Below, piece after piece: positions 1 to 13,336 of a stretch of DNA of 64,000 nucleotides (the first letter of the stretch is position 1; the number at the start of each line of letters is the position of its first letter). The DNA is from Chionis minor (Eukaryota; Chordata; Aves; Charadriiformes; Chionididae): assembly GCA_013398295.1 (NCBI GenBank), contig VZSF01006833.1, positions 330,601-394,600 on the forward strand, given 5' to 3'. The position numbers and the translations under genes are program-made. A model generated the notes under the pieces. That model was not told where the DNA came from. It ran no database searches and saw only the letters and a program-made list of their open reading frames with translations.

Positions 1-102
1 TTTTAATCCCCTTTTCCCTAAATGACCTCAGTTCGGCTGAAGCGGGCGGTCGCGGCGGCGCCCACGGGAGAAGGTTAATGTTTGGGGAAAGGTCCCCCGG
101 GT

Positions 103-137
103 TTGTGACACACAACACACACACACAACACCCACAA
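103..137. repeat. AC-rich simple repeat
   Basis: Interrupted CA/AC microsatellite (ACACACAACACACACACACA and on). Confidence 0.8.
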
Positions 138-3057
138 CACCCCCCATCGAGAGGGAAAGGATGTAGTTTTGCCGTCAGGTTTTAAGTTGAATGCTTTCCC
201 CGTGTAACTTGTTATAATATACAACAACTTGGGTTGTATGCTCCCACGGCGAGTGAATTCTATAGCCTGATTTGGAAAAATCAACCCAAATTTTTGGTAA
301 ATTGGGTTTGGAAGGAGAAATGCGGGAGCCTCTTTTTTCCCCTTGTTGTCTCCAAATAGATTTGTTGACAATGACTGCTTTTTTTTTTTTTTATTTTAGG
401 CAGGGTTTTGTTGTTTTTTTTTTTTTTAATAAAACATCACATATTGCTTTGAGGATTTAAACTAATGGTTATAGTTGCCTGGTCTGCCTTCATATTTTAA
501 GAGCAACGTAAATATGGAAGTGAAAATTGAGAGTCAAATCGTTTGACAGTCATGCACCGACTGTGTCCCAGCCTTTGCTGAGGGGGAGGTTAATGGGACA
601 AATATACAAAACCAGCAATAGCAGCCAGAGGCTGATCAGAAGGGTGACACCTGGAATTGTCAGAAGACCTTTTGCTTTTAAAATACTAAAAAAATAATAA
701 TAATAAAAAAATCACTGACTAGATGTTTTGTACCTTCTGTGCTTCTCTTTCAGTTCTTTCATGCTTACAGTTTTTCCCTTCCCCCATCTTACTTTTCCTC
801 CTTGTCCCCTATTCCTTCCTTGTTTAATTTCATTAGACTCTTGGGGATGCAGTGCCATAGCTGTGAAAAGCCGTTCTGCTTGTTCTCGTGTGCAGTTTCT
901 ATTTATTCATATCGTAGGTCTTGTGGTTTGTGAGGCAAAGTTTGGTGTAACCCTTACTGGCTTACTTTGCAGGGAGTTTACTGCTGCAAGAAGAAATAGG
1001 TTGGGCTTCTTTCCAAACATTCATTGTCTATGAACAGTATTTTTATACTACAAATTATTAAAATGTTAGAATTATGTTGTTGTCATGGTGCAAAGAAAGG
1101 AGATTGTGCAAAATACTGTCATAAAAATCTGTAAATACATCCCAGGATGTTGCCCATGCTTCTAAAGAAGTATTTCTTCTGAAGTAAAGTGTGTATTTTG
1201 GTGTATGGCAATGGACTTGTTTCACTTCACAGCAAATCTCAAGTGTTAGAGGTAGATTGGCAGTCACATCTTATAATTTAATTTAAAAAAAAATCAAAGA
1301 TGAGTAGAAGTTATCCAGGAAGGTTGGCTTGTTTTTTTTTCACCCCCAGTGAATATTGGGTTTTTTACGTATATATAAAAAAAACCTCCATATTTTAAAG
1401 TTCTCTTTGTACAACTGTTCTTATTCTTCAGATGTAAGTATCTGTCAGTGATACAGCGTCTTTCTGAGCTCCTGAATCTTCTTGAAGTAGTGCCAGAGAC
1501 AGATTTCAGTGATTAGAACTTGAATAAGTATAGCAGTAGGAAGACGAAGCCTTTGCCTTTGGAAGTGACTGGCGGCAGGCAGATACTGAAGCTGTGTTTT
1601 GTGCAGAAAGTGTACTGGGGTCATTTTCATGCAGTTGTATGTATTTTTTTTTCTTGGAAGTTGACTGGAACAGCATGCCCTTTTGAAATCTTCCACGTGT
1701 CACGTCAGGAAACTGGCCTTACTACCAACAGTTAATTGGGTTAATGGGCAGCTAGAGTTTGGAGCTCTGGCAGAGATGGCACGCTTCTTATTTGCACTAT
1801 GGGACTTAATTTTCTTCCATGGAGGTTCTGACTTGGACTCCCAGAAGAACGCTGTTCAGTGGCAAGGCTTGTAATTACCTTTCAGAATTCATTTTAAAAG
1901 ATCATTTATTTGTTCCTTATTAGCAACAAAAACTGAGTTAGTAATCTAATGGCATCCTGTAAGATGCTGATTCGACTAGATGAGGGGTTAGGAATTGCCT
2001 TCTACCTCTTTTCTATCTATCCCCTTTTTCCTTCTTTGCTTTTTTCCTCTTGGCTTTTTCTGGTGTACATAGCATTGTGGGGTATTGTTTTTGCTTACAT
2101 TTAAAAGGTTAGGCTTGAATCCCTCCCCTCCCAAGAACCTGAGTTAAGTTTCTGGTCTTCCAGCTCAACGTTATGTTGAGTTACATATTAATAGTGTTTG
2201 TTTCTGTTTGATCTGAGTCTGGAAGCAACACACATTCTGTGGAAATGGGCCATAACAGTCTGAATGCCTTTATCCTATTCTGTGTATTCCCTCTGTAGCA
2301 CTTGCTCATCTCGGAGAAAGCAATGACGTCAGTCTTTGAAAAGTAAACTGTTTTGAATTATTGACTGGCGACCAGGCTTGCAGTGATTGAGATGAATACA
2401 TGTGTGTCCACCGACCAGAAGCCAGATTAAAATGAACAAAATCCCTCACTAAATGGATCAAGGAGCCAAGAAGTTTATTCTCTGAAATGATGTCATAAGA
2501 GAGCGCATAGAGAGGAAAAACTGGGCTATGTCTATGCTACTTAATAGAAATTGAAGCTATCCTTACATGAATTTATATTCTAGCTTTATATAAATGATAT
2601 GTATTTTTTGCTTTCTTAAAACTGGGGAAGTGTTAATGGCTTTATATTAAAGTGTTCTGCAAGGAAAGTGCATTAAAATCATCCAGAGTTTTCAAAATCC
2701 TAGAGTTGTAACACAAGGCTTACAAATATAGCGGGTTTCATTCACAGTGTGAAAGAATTGAGAATACTGTGACCATAACTGGTTAAATTAGCACTCTAGG
2801 CTTACTAATGTCTGATGCTTTCAGATACTGAATTGGGATTGTCAGTAGCACTTATTTGGCAATTGAAATTGTTTTTCTCAGTCATCTCAAAACACAGATC
2901 AGAAACGTTTGATCAAGAAACCTAATGAATTTGTTGTGAAATAAACACTCCTAAACCATGTTGGCGTATTACTTAGGCATTTTAGAAATGTATACAAGAT
3001 TAGCTTAATTTAATTAGCCAAGAAAGCATTAGCAGTGCCTTAAGAGCTACTTGAGAG

Positions 3058-3287
3058 CGCTGCGATAATTGTAACGCGCCGTCCGAGCTAAAAGTAGTGC
3101 TGCCAACATCGTTCAACTTCCTCGGTGGCGACCCAGAGCTCTCCATTGTACTTAATTCCTAATGGGAGCAAACACGGACTTGGGGATTGACGTGGAATGC
3201 TGTAGTGCGGGACGACACAAAGCTAAGCAGCATTTTTGTGCTCTGTAACGCCAGTGTATTTCAGCGTCTCTTCCTGTAACTTCTCGG
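3058..3287. promoter_or_regulatory. CpG-dense patch in intron 1 (candidate regulatory element)
   Basis: I count 16 CpG dinucleotides in about 230 bases, while the flanking intron has almost none. There is no long ORF and no repeat family that I recognise. CpG retention in an AT-rich intron suggests unmethylated, constrained DNA such as an enhancer or alternative promoter, but function is inferred only. Confidence 0.35.
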
Positions 3288-4135
3288 TCTGCAACAATAT
3301 TTTTTCTGATTTCTGGGTGATAAAGCAGCTTTTGTAGCGTAAGCTTATTGCTATGTTTTACTCTTTCAAAAGTCTTTAACGGTCAGCTATTGAAAACATA
3401 GAAAATGAACTTTATTCATTATTTATCTTTAAATACTAGCTTTACACATAGCCCTTAGAGCTTTCTAAAAATGAAGTTTTCCTTTATGATAAAGCCTGAT
3501 TCAGATTAGCATATTTTCTTTGTCTTCTTTGCAGAGTGTCTTACAGTGTTCTGGATGTTCTGCAGTTTGGAATAAAGCGATAGAAAAAATCAGAATTTCC
3601 TCCTTATGCTGGAAAAATTACACTTACTGGCCACCCGTATATAAAACTCTTCAGAGGGGAAAAAAAAAGTTCCTGTTAAATAGCTATGTTTTTAAAGAAC
3701 GGCATTGTCTTACTGTTGAGTTTACAGTAGCATCAATAAACGTGCTGAGGCTGATGCTTTTACAGTTCTTTGAAATACATCCTAAAATTCAGAGCCGCGT
3801 GAAGTTATTCCAAACAATTTCGTTTAAAGGAAGATTCCCAGGAAAGCTCATCTTTTCAGTGTGTAATAAAATGTCGTGTTCTTTCTGGTTTAGTGGTCCG
3901 CTGCTCTTTTGGGACTTAGCAGGAGAAAATCAGTGATCTAAAACGAATCGTGCAGTCTGTTCCTTGGTCGTGTGGTATTAATACATCTGCGAACAGTGGG
4001 AAATTGAGCAATTGTTGGAAGCAATCTCAGGCCAAGTTTGTGTCAAAGTACCTGACAGTCAGCATTTGTAATCTTTCCATGTTTCTGAGGAGTGTCCTGA
4101 GCTTGAATTCTTCCTGTGTATCTGCCCAAGTCAGT

Positions 4136-4287
4136 CGGGGGCACTGCCAGACGTCGGGACACCCCTGACGCGTACGGGGTTTGTTTGGGGATGCAGATGT
4201 GTGTCCCACTGGACGCTGGCTGTCTCCGCTGCCGTGCTCTCGCAGGGCCTCGAAAGGAAGCAGTCCACGGGCTAATCCAGTGAGCGA
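4136..4287. promoter_or_regulatory. Second CpG-dense patch in intron 1
   Basis: About 13 CpGs in 152 bases (ACGTCGGG, GACGCGTACGGGG and others). Short ORFs on the minus strand across it have no recognisable domain. Could be a regulatory element or a GC-rich repeat remnant. Confidence 0.3.
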
Positions 4288-6663
4288 ATAAGACCTCCAA
4301 AGAATATTCAGGAAATGGTGTTGATGTTTGGTGTGCTGCATTGCTTCCTCTGCATATTGGGCTTGTCCCAAAGTAGTATTAATAAAATCTGCTTCTCCAA
4401 CTGCTGTCTCTCAGTTAAAACTTGAAGCAGAAGGCTTAACCCCTTGCCGTGAGAGATCCCATGACAATTTTGCAAGAGTAGCATACAGCTTGGGGTTATG
4501 CAAGATAATTAGCTCAGGTAATTACATTCCGATCACCTCCATCCCCCTGCAGTTTCAATTGGATGTGGTATAGTTTTGCATATCCTGCCCTAAATTGTCG
4601 AGTGTTTGCTATACTGTGTGGAAGTTTTCATTCCAGTCTAATGATGCTTTAAACGATTTCGGCTTAATACTTTGTAAAAACCTTCCCAAACCCAAAGCAT
4701 CCAGCAAGTAGGTATCAGTGAGCTGAAGCTTTCACCGCTCTTATTTTGTAGCTCTGACCATTTTAACGGATGCTGATAGTTTATTAGATGTTTTGGCTCT
4801 AATGTCTTACTTTGTGGTTAATATCACTCATGAACCCACTTACTGCAAAGGGAGCTGACAATATTTTTTCAGCCTTTTTCATCCTAGTGTTTTGGTTTTT
4901 TTTGTACTCTTCATGCTTTGCTCCTTTTTCTAAACAATTTTTCCGTCTCTGAGTTTACTTCTAAAATATTGCGTTTATTACCTTTGGGATTTTCATGGTT
5001 TATCTTAACCATTAATTTTGCTTTAAATTGTTCAGGTGTTGTTTTGTGTTTACACCTGCTTGGACTCTTTTCCTGAATTAACCTAATTTCTTCTTGCTTG
5101 ACAGCTGTTAAAACAGACTACTTTTTAACCAGTCGTAAGATTAATATGTTCTTTTCTGGAAGCTTTTTCATTTTGCACTGCTGAGTGTATGTGTGCTATC
5201 ACAGCTTCAACTCTAGTTGAACTAGGTAGAAAGGAGGTAGCTTTAGTACTTCTACCAGAAATACAGAATTTATGAGCTTGTCCAAATTCTGTAGTTTTTG
5301 CTGTTTGGAATTTTGTGGTTTTACCTTTATGCTTCTAGTAGTGTACATTAATGACCCAATTAATGTAAAGCTTTGGTGGAAGGTTTATGTCCACTTGCAG
5401 TTGGAGCAGATGCTTCAGTTTGGACGTTTTCATAATTTGGGAAATGGGCTTTTTGCTTTTCTCCGACCTCCAGTGAATTGCTTCATTTTTAATGGATAAG
5501 TAGTTGAGCCGAGCCATTTAAATAACCTGAAATAAAGAAGCTGTTTTTTCCGTACACGTGGAAGAGATTACAGTGCATTGAAATTTGCTGCCATGCTTCA
5601 GCAATCCCTCATTCCAAATACTTAATAACTGCCTTCTATTATTTCTCTGATTTATCTTTCAGACCTTGAATGTTGTTTTTATTATGATTTAAATTTCAAT
5701 ACATTAATCGTAAGATTTCATATTACACTTTCACACAGTTTTAAATTGTTTTTTCTTGTGAAATACTGTCAAGTGCATCGTAGCTAGAGATACAGAAGTG
5801 TTTTCAATCCCATGGGTTTTTTTTCACAGAGAAGGCCACCTTCCTGTAGCTTCGCTTGCTACAGAGACTTAATTGCTTAGTTTACTGAGTCAAGTATCTG
5901 GTTGTGTCCAAACCTTGGGGAACCCTCTGGTCCAAGGGTTCTCTCTGTTCTCCTACTTGCTGTCCTTGTTCAGATTATTTTGCTTCTTTATTTTGGTTTA
6001 TAGTAGTACTAAAAGGAGGTCATGTCCTCTGGCCTTTCTTTGGGATGGGGCTGTTCAGCAGAAACAAGATGGATTTTTGAGGAGTAAGGGTAGGGAAAAG
6101 ACTTGTTGTTTGAATGCTTTCAGGTTTTTTTCACTTCTGAATTGTAATCATGCTTGAATGTTTACATAAATATAATTTTTTCTTTAAAAGTCTTTGATAG
6201 AGAATCTAGAAACTCATGGAAATGGTTAATATGGTTCTGACTAAAAATGTCTTGCTTTTAGTATTCATTCAGTGTTAAATTAGGAAGTTCGGTGGTTTTA
6301 AAAACTTCCAATAGGTGGATCTTCTAGACAAACTTGTGAGTGAGGTGTGGAACAGCCCCTTCAGCAGATAGAGACCTCTTCTCCGTAGACTTGGTGCTCA
6401 GGAGGTGTGTGGTTTCATGCGTGCTGCAAGCTGTTAGCTGTTGTGAAAAGGGAGAGACTTGCCAGTATTAACGCTGGCCTGCCCATTTGATCAGCTGGGT
6501 CAGGATCCAGTTACTGGTCCAGCTGAAACTAACCCTCCTGCTTCCCCTTGACTCCCCTCCGTCCCTCTGTTTTGGTCATCAGCTGAAAACTCGCGTCACC
6601 GTAATTTCAGTGAAGGCATGCAGGAGGGGAGAGGAACGCTCGTGGACATCCTTGGAGCGGGGC

Positions 6664-6679
6664 GATGATGATGATGATG
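6664..6679. repeat. (GAT)n microsatellite
   Basis: Five GAT/ATG units in a row (GATGATGATGATGATGG), beside a modest CpG cluster at 6590-6715. Confidence 0.8.
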
Positions 6680-7548
6680 GGTGGAGGACAAACCTCAGCT
6701 CGTTCTGTCGTAGGTTGGCAGAGGCTGCTCTGTAGCTCGCTCCCTTTATTCCATGAACCTACAAGCATCCCGTAGATTGCAGCGGGTTTTTTTGGATGTC
6801 GGCTCAACAGCCGTTGAAAGGCAATCAACCTGGGTATGAACGGGTGTCTTTTTCTGTTATGGACGGGGGGAATGGCTGCAAGTATGAAAATACACAATAA
6901 ATGGTGTTGTAGGTAGCGGTCTGTATTTTGAACTTTTAACTTTTCTCAAAAGCTTTCACATTTATTAAATAACCTGAAGTCTAGAATGGAAGAGTTCCAG
7001 GAAATAAAATGGAAATCTATTTGAAGAAAAAGAAGCAGATTTTCATATGCTAAAAATAGGGGGGTTTTATACCTGAATGAATTGGGAAGATTTTATTCTT
7101 CTGCAAGAAGTCTAGATGATGGTATTCTTTATATTCTTAATGGCTATTATTGATGTAAGCATTGTGTACTGAAAAAAAAAACAACCCCAGAAGCTGAATG
7201 TTAAAAGAATTCAGATCATCCTGCAATTGAGGCATTCTTTACTGTCATTATCGCCAATGAAATACAGCATTAATAGTTGTTTATTCCACGATCATCAAGC
7301 ACATAAGCATGAATCTTGTTATTTTTCCTTAACACCTGTGGAGAGCCAACGTCTGATAAATGACTGTGTGCAAACAAGTGGAAATTAGAGAACTGCGACC
7401 AGAAGATGGTTTCTTTTTAACCAACTTTGTCTCTTTTCAAGCTATCAGTAAGGTTAACACAGGAGTTCCTTAATGAAACCTGAAGTTCTCAGTAAGGTAG
7501 TCAATGTGCTTTAATCCAAATACATTTTTTCCCAGCTCCTTGTCATTT

Positions 7549-7822
7549 GACGGCACAGACAGTATACTGATACTGGAGTTTTAGGACACGAAGGTAGATG
7601 TTCAGCGTGCAGCAGGACGTCGCGTACCAACAGGAACACAGTCTGCCGTGTTACGCTGTGACCTGGAGTTGAGTCATGTTGCCTCCTTCCCCCAGACGAG
7701 CGTATCAGGTCTTGCCTCTTCCCACCCAGCAGGTCGTGGGCCCTCCGGCCCACCGCCGTGGGTTGGGGTGGGGAGAGGAGCTGGTGAGGATGTGTTGGTG
7801 CGCGCCAGAGTGGGCAGTGCGA
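7549..7822. promoter_or_regulatory. Third CpG-dense patch in intron 1
   Basis: About 17 CpGs in 274 bases, with GC-rich blocks GACGTCGCGTACC and CCGGCCCACCGCCGTGGG. No recognised repeat or coding domain. Candidate intronic regulatory element, unproven. Confidence 0.3.
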
Positions 7823-10222
7823 TGTGTCATCCTGAAATTAAGACATAGTGCAGATGTGTAGGGCAAGGTGTGGTCCCCAGTTTGCGTATCCTGCTGAAAG
7901 TGTTTCAGCTACTGAAAATTTGTACTGAGCATAGGGGCAGTTGTAGTCGTCTTTTTTTTATTTTTTTTGTTTGTTTTTTTGGGTTTTTTGGGTTGGGTGG
8001 TTTTTTTTTGGTGAAGCTGCTATAAAACAAAGTGGTGGACTAAAAAAAGAAAAAAGAACTAGGATTTGAAGGTGCTTACTAGAATCTGGTTAGATGACAT
8101 TATCACAGCCGTGGTAGAAAATTTGTTTGATGTAGTTACTAGAACTTGGAAACAAATAAGAGCAAAACTAAAAATATCTCAAAGATTCTGAAGCCTTTTG
8201 ATTTTTTTTTTTAATTGCTTATTATGCCTAGCCCAAAAATACATTAGGAAGGCTATGTAGCTCTTACCTAACTTTCATCAATAGATCTTAAAGTAGATCT
8301 TTAATGTAATAAATTTGTAGAAGTTAATGTTTTAATCCATATTTTTTACTTTTGCAGAAACTGATATACAAGTGAGCAAGTGGCTTATTCAGAATCACTG
8401 GACAGATAGATAGTATTTTGGTATGTTTGAAATGACGTTATAGTTTAAATGCAGAAAAAGCAAGTTGTTAATTGAATAATTATCTGAAGGCAGAGATGAG
8501 TGATGAGCTTAACTAATTGGTACACTGGGGACACAATCACATTTTTTTCATAGCTACAAGTTTCATTTTGGAAAGACAACTTTTATCATTGTATACCATT
8601 GCGATAAAAATGTTTATTAAATGCATTAAATATCCTGAATATGTATTTTACTTCCTATAATGGACAGCCCACTTCCACAGGAACTTTGCACAACCTTGTT
8701 GGGTAAAAGGTAGATCACACTTTTCTCGTGCATACTTTTGAAATATTAATCCAGATTGTTAATATTGTGAGACATCTGAGAAGATGTGTTGTTGCAAAAG
8801 ATACATTTTAAATTATGTTAGAAATAACTGGAGGACCTGGATCCGGTTTCTCCAAAATTAGTAAAAATAAGATTGAGAGATGTCTGAAGTCATTGCTGTC
8901 TTTTCAGAGAGTCAAATGGAGAGGAGAAAGTTACTTTTAAATATCAGAAGCTAAGAATGAACTAAAGTTAGAAGCAGAAGTTTTTGAAAACTTGTAGCTG
9001 CAACGGATTTCTTGAAAATATTTATTGTGTTCTTATTAAGGTAGAAGTAAATTCCAGGGTGTTTCATGCTTGTTCAATGGGGCAAAAAGAAAAACTAATT
9101 GAAAGAGTTTGCGCTTTTAACAAAATGCGGAGGGATAGGATCCATCGGTTGCAGATTGAATGTCATTGTGTCTTAATTTCATGTCTTGGCCATGGGAAGA
9201 GGTCATAGAAAAGAGAAAAACAGAGATGCTGAGGTGTTTAAAACAGGAGGTTGAAAACTCTCCCATGTCTGGCTGTGAAGCTCACTTTCTGGGTGTGGTG
9301 GAGAGTTAGTCAGAAGAAGGGTGTGACCCACAAGATGTATGTGTGGCACAGAGAGCAAGTTTGACCATGGTGGAAAACTCAAATATTCATGTCTGCATGC
9401 CTGTGCTTTAATACAGCTGAACCTGTGGCAAACCAGACTGAGTCTTTTTCAGAAATTGCAAGGTGTGGCTGTGGTTTGAATGTTATTTCATCCCTTACAC
9501 ACAAACTCGGTGAACTTCTGTTCACGTACTTGGAGATGACAGTGATAGAGATGGTTCATACTCATCCTGCATTACCAAGACTGCTGGATTATGGTTATCT
9601 TGGGATCTTCAGACCAGTAGTGTAGTGAGGAGTTCTTTGGATATTCCCTTGGCCAGGAGATTCAACTTACTTTTAAAAAAAACAGAAGAAACAAAAAACC
9701 CTACCCTCTCCCCTTCAGCATGCTAGAAGTAGTCTTTGTATTGTAACTTGAAAATTAATCAGCTATCATGCTTTAGCTAACTGGTCCCAGTGATATGCCT
9801 GAAGCCTGGCCCTTGTTGGTGAGGACTCCCTTGGTGTGTGTGTCCTTCAGTCGCCCCGAAAGACTGTATTGGTGTAGTCACTTTTTCTCTAAGAGGGTAG
9901 ATTGAGAAGGAAAAAGTCAGTTTTATTAATTGATTTCTAGTTTGTGGTCTTTCAAATCTTCAGGACTTTTGTCTAAACGTTATAAATAAAGCTTCGTTAG
10001 TATCAATTTACTGTTCTGAAATTTAGGGATTGATATGGAATAGATATAGGTAATATTGTATAGCAGTGTGTTTGTAGTTTCTTTATGAATGTGTATATTA
10101 TAGTAAACATTTTTTCCATCTTCCTTTTCATACAAAGTAGAGAAAACAGAGATAACTATGTGGCTATATTTATTTTATTGCTTTATTTACTTAGTTATTT
10201 TAGATTTTTGTGCCTAGATTTG

Positions 10223-10439
10223 TCATAGAATCATAGAATCACTTGGGTTGGAAGAGACCTTCAAGATCATCGAGTCCAACCATAAACCTACACTGCCAAA
10301 ACCACCCCTAACCCATGTCCCTCAGCACCACATCTGCCCGGCTTTTAAATACCTCCAGGGACGGTGATTCCACCACCTCCCTGGGCAGCCTGTTCCAATG
10401 CTTGATAACCCTTTCAGTAAAGAAGTTTTTCCTGATATC
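10223..10439 (-). mobile_element. CR1 LINE 3' fragment (5'-truncated)
   Basis: Starts TCATAGAATCATAGAATC, the reverse complement of the CR1 octamer tail, then GGTTGGAAGAGACCTTCAAG and ATCATCGAGTCCAACC, all standard CR1 3' UTR. It ends near CTTTCAGTAAAGAAGTTTTT. About 215 bases; no coding capacity. Confidence 0.95.
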
Positions 10440-13174
10440 GCTACTATCATTCAACTGCTTTCACTGAAGATGTGTTACCAGAGTTTGCCCCACTACCTCT
10501 GCGAGACTCTTGCTGTTGAATGTGAGCTCAACAGTTAATCTGCAGTATTCATTGAGCTGTCGCTGAATTCCATTTTACTCTTGAATCTAAAGATAATGAA
10601 GACTCTGTTTTGCCAGTCTAGGCCATGGAAGTTATCCTGTTAACTCCAGTTCCCTCCTTACTCATTATTAGTGAGAGAGCTTTCCGTAAGAAGCTGTGCT
10701 GGATTCTGGTGGTTCTCGATCGCGACTGGACTTTGGTGGGTCTCTCGCTTCTGTTAGATGAAAGCAGTTGCGCTAAATTGAGAAGAACCTCTTTGTACTT
10801 CCTGACAGTATGTAAACTCATGTTTTGGTTCTTCTCTGCTTGCTTTTTCTTCGTGGCTTTGGTGTGCTATCAGGCAATTTCTGACATGATTAAGATTTTA
10901 TTAATTCATATTCTTTGCGTTCTCTCAGCATGTGAGTGCGTTTGCTTCAGTGCCAGTGTTCCATTAGGAGCTTTGAGTTCAGTGCATTGGTTCCTACTTC
11001 TGCAATTGCATTATTAATTTCTTAATTTTTAAGTTCGGTGCTTGTATCAAACATTTCTCTTTCTAGTCCCAGAATGTTTTCATGATGTGTACTATTAAGT
11101 AATAAGTTTCTGGGTTGAAACTGAAGTACTATTTTTAGTCATTAAAAGTATGAATGCTTTGAGACCCAGTTACTTGAGGGAGCAAGTTGAGTGGAGTGGA
11201 ATTGTGAGACCGTTTGCTATAAACGGGAGGGAGCGGTGGATAGACTGCTGTCTGTAAAGGCTTCTCAAAATGAAATTAATTTCTTTTCTTGTTCTAGCGT
11301 ATCCCAGTTTGGCTAATCTCTTGACTGTAATAAAAGCTCCATCTCCATATTTTACTGTAGATAGGTGAACGTTCTGGATGGCAGTCTAGGTGTGCTTTGA
11401 TTCCCTAGAGCCTGGATTTTTGAGATTGTTAACTGGAAAATGGAGCTTGGATTCTTATTAGTATATGTAAAATGACAAAGATTTTTTTTTTATTTTAGTG
11501 GCTTTGTCACTACTTTGTGATAAAACATTTTGGATGGTAGTGCATCTCCTACAGTAGGTGTCCTAACTTATGTTAGTATTCGGGCTTGACTATCTTAAAA
11601 TTTAGACTTGGCTTGTATTTGCTAAGTTAATGTGTAGAGTTAATATGCAGACAAATGAGCCTCAACTGAAAACAGCATCCTAAGCAAAGAATAACCAGAA
11701 ATTGTTGCCTCTGTTAAGTAAACCCCTTCATTGCTAGTCTAGTTCCTTAGGCAACTGCACCGATGCGATCACACTGACGGTTAGCTTGCCCTTCCAGTTT
11801 TTGAAGCTGTTGGCCAGTATCTGTTCATTTGATAGTATTAGAGATTTCAAAGATACTCAGCTTTTTTGAATTTTGAGAATATTGGTAGCAGAGGGAGACC
11901 TGAAGTAGCAGATTTTATCTCCAGGTTAATCGCTAATATTTTGTTTTACTTGCCAGCTGACGGCTTGGCATGCGTGTAGCTCAGAAGGAACTCCATTGCT
12001 GTATTGCTTTTGACCAACAAATAGACAGGATAAATGAAGAATATGAGCTAATTTTGAGATTTGGAACCAGAGGCAGGGAACTGAAGGAAATGTGGAGAAA
12101 GGTGCTTATGGAAGACCTGGGAGGAGTTAGGATTTTTTCATGGGAAGGGGTAGAGATGAAGTATAGGAACCTGTGCTGCATTGCTGATTTCACTGCTCGT
12201 AAAATAGCTTTAATGTTAGCCCTCATAAAGCTTGGTTACATGCTTGTTCCTCTTTCTTAGCCTCATTTTCTCTGTCTCGCCTAGCCGGTTTAAAACTGGT
12301 TCTGTGGCTTACCTTGAAACTCTGCTTCTACCCTGCACAGGGTAGCTCTTGTAGTTTCAGAAAGTAGTTACTAAAATTGACCTAGCAAATTGTGGACCTC
12401 TTAAGCCACAAGCTTATTTAAGCAAAAATTACATACACAGATGCTTACAGTATTGAGAAGTGACTATGTACATTATTAAAATTTTGTGAAAAGTTGGTAT
12501 TTTTTAGTTGCAGAGCATTATGGAAACCAGCTGGGTGGCTGCATGTGTATTTTACAGTGCTATGCGAGGTGCGGGTGTTTTGTGTTAAGGAATGGTGGTA
12601 GTTACCTCTGCTACCACTTTGACTAAGTCCTAGTTTTAGATCCCAAATTCTGCTTCACCTGATTTGAAGTTTTAATTATGATCTTCTAGTATAGATGTTA
12701 TTTTGAGTCACATTGATGTACTTCCTGAAAAAGTGAAATACTGAGGAAGAAAAAAGTATGTTTTTTTTTTTTTTAACAGGGGTTAAATAAGTCCTACAAT
12801 TGAATCTTAATATAGACTGACTTCTTTCCCTGGGTTTACCTTGACAGGCTAAAAATGCGATGTGAACGTGGGCTAATTCACACTTAATACTAGATTTTAG
12901 TATTTGGTATTTTTTAGTATTGTCAAAAGTATGTACAAATATTTATAGTAAAAATTGAAATGACGTCTTTGCGAAGTATGGGGCATCTCAGAGAATCACC
13001 CCTGAAGTAGCTGTGGGATTCAGGAGTCCCCACATACTGCTACATGTTTCGGGGTTTTTCACCCTTTTCTTTTGTCTTCTCATCCTTCTTAGTTCTAGCG
13101 ACACACTCATTTCATGGAGTGGGGAGGGGTTTTTTGTCAGATTCTTGTCCTTACCTGCAATATGCTATATGCTT

Positions 13175-13336
13175 ACCCAGGGAAGGGCTTGAGTCACCAT
13201 CCCTGGAGGTATTTAAAAGGTGTGTAGATGTGGCACTTAGGGACACAGTTCAGTGGTGGACTTGACAGTGTTAGGTTGTTAGTTGGACTTGATGATCTTA
13301 AAGGTCTTTTCCAACCTTAATGGTTCTATGATTCTA
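13175..13336 (+). mobile_element. CR1 LINE 3' fragment
   Basis: Reads CACCATCCCTGGAGGTATTT, then GACTTGATGATCTTAAAGGT and CTTTTCCAACC, and ends GGTTCTATGATTCTAG. Severely 5'-truncated CR1 in sense orientation to ATAD2B. Confidence 0.94.

Noticed and set aside
3520..3936. 138-codon plus-strand ORF following an acceptor-like TTCTTTGCAG, the longest ORF in intron 1
   Set aside because: No ATG at its start, no recognisable domain, Phe/Leu/Ser/Cys-rich composition typical of T-rich intron, and no donor that would keep phase with exon 2.
11970..12260. 96-codon plus-strand ORF with a mixed charged composition
   Set aside because: No domain, no splice context joining it to ATAD2B, and an overlapping antisense ORF of similar length; likely chance.
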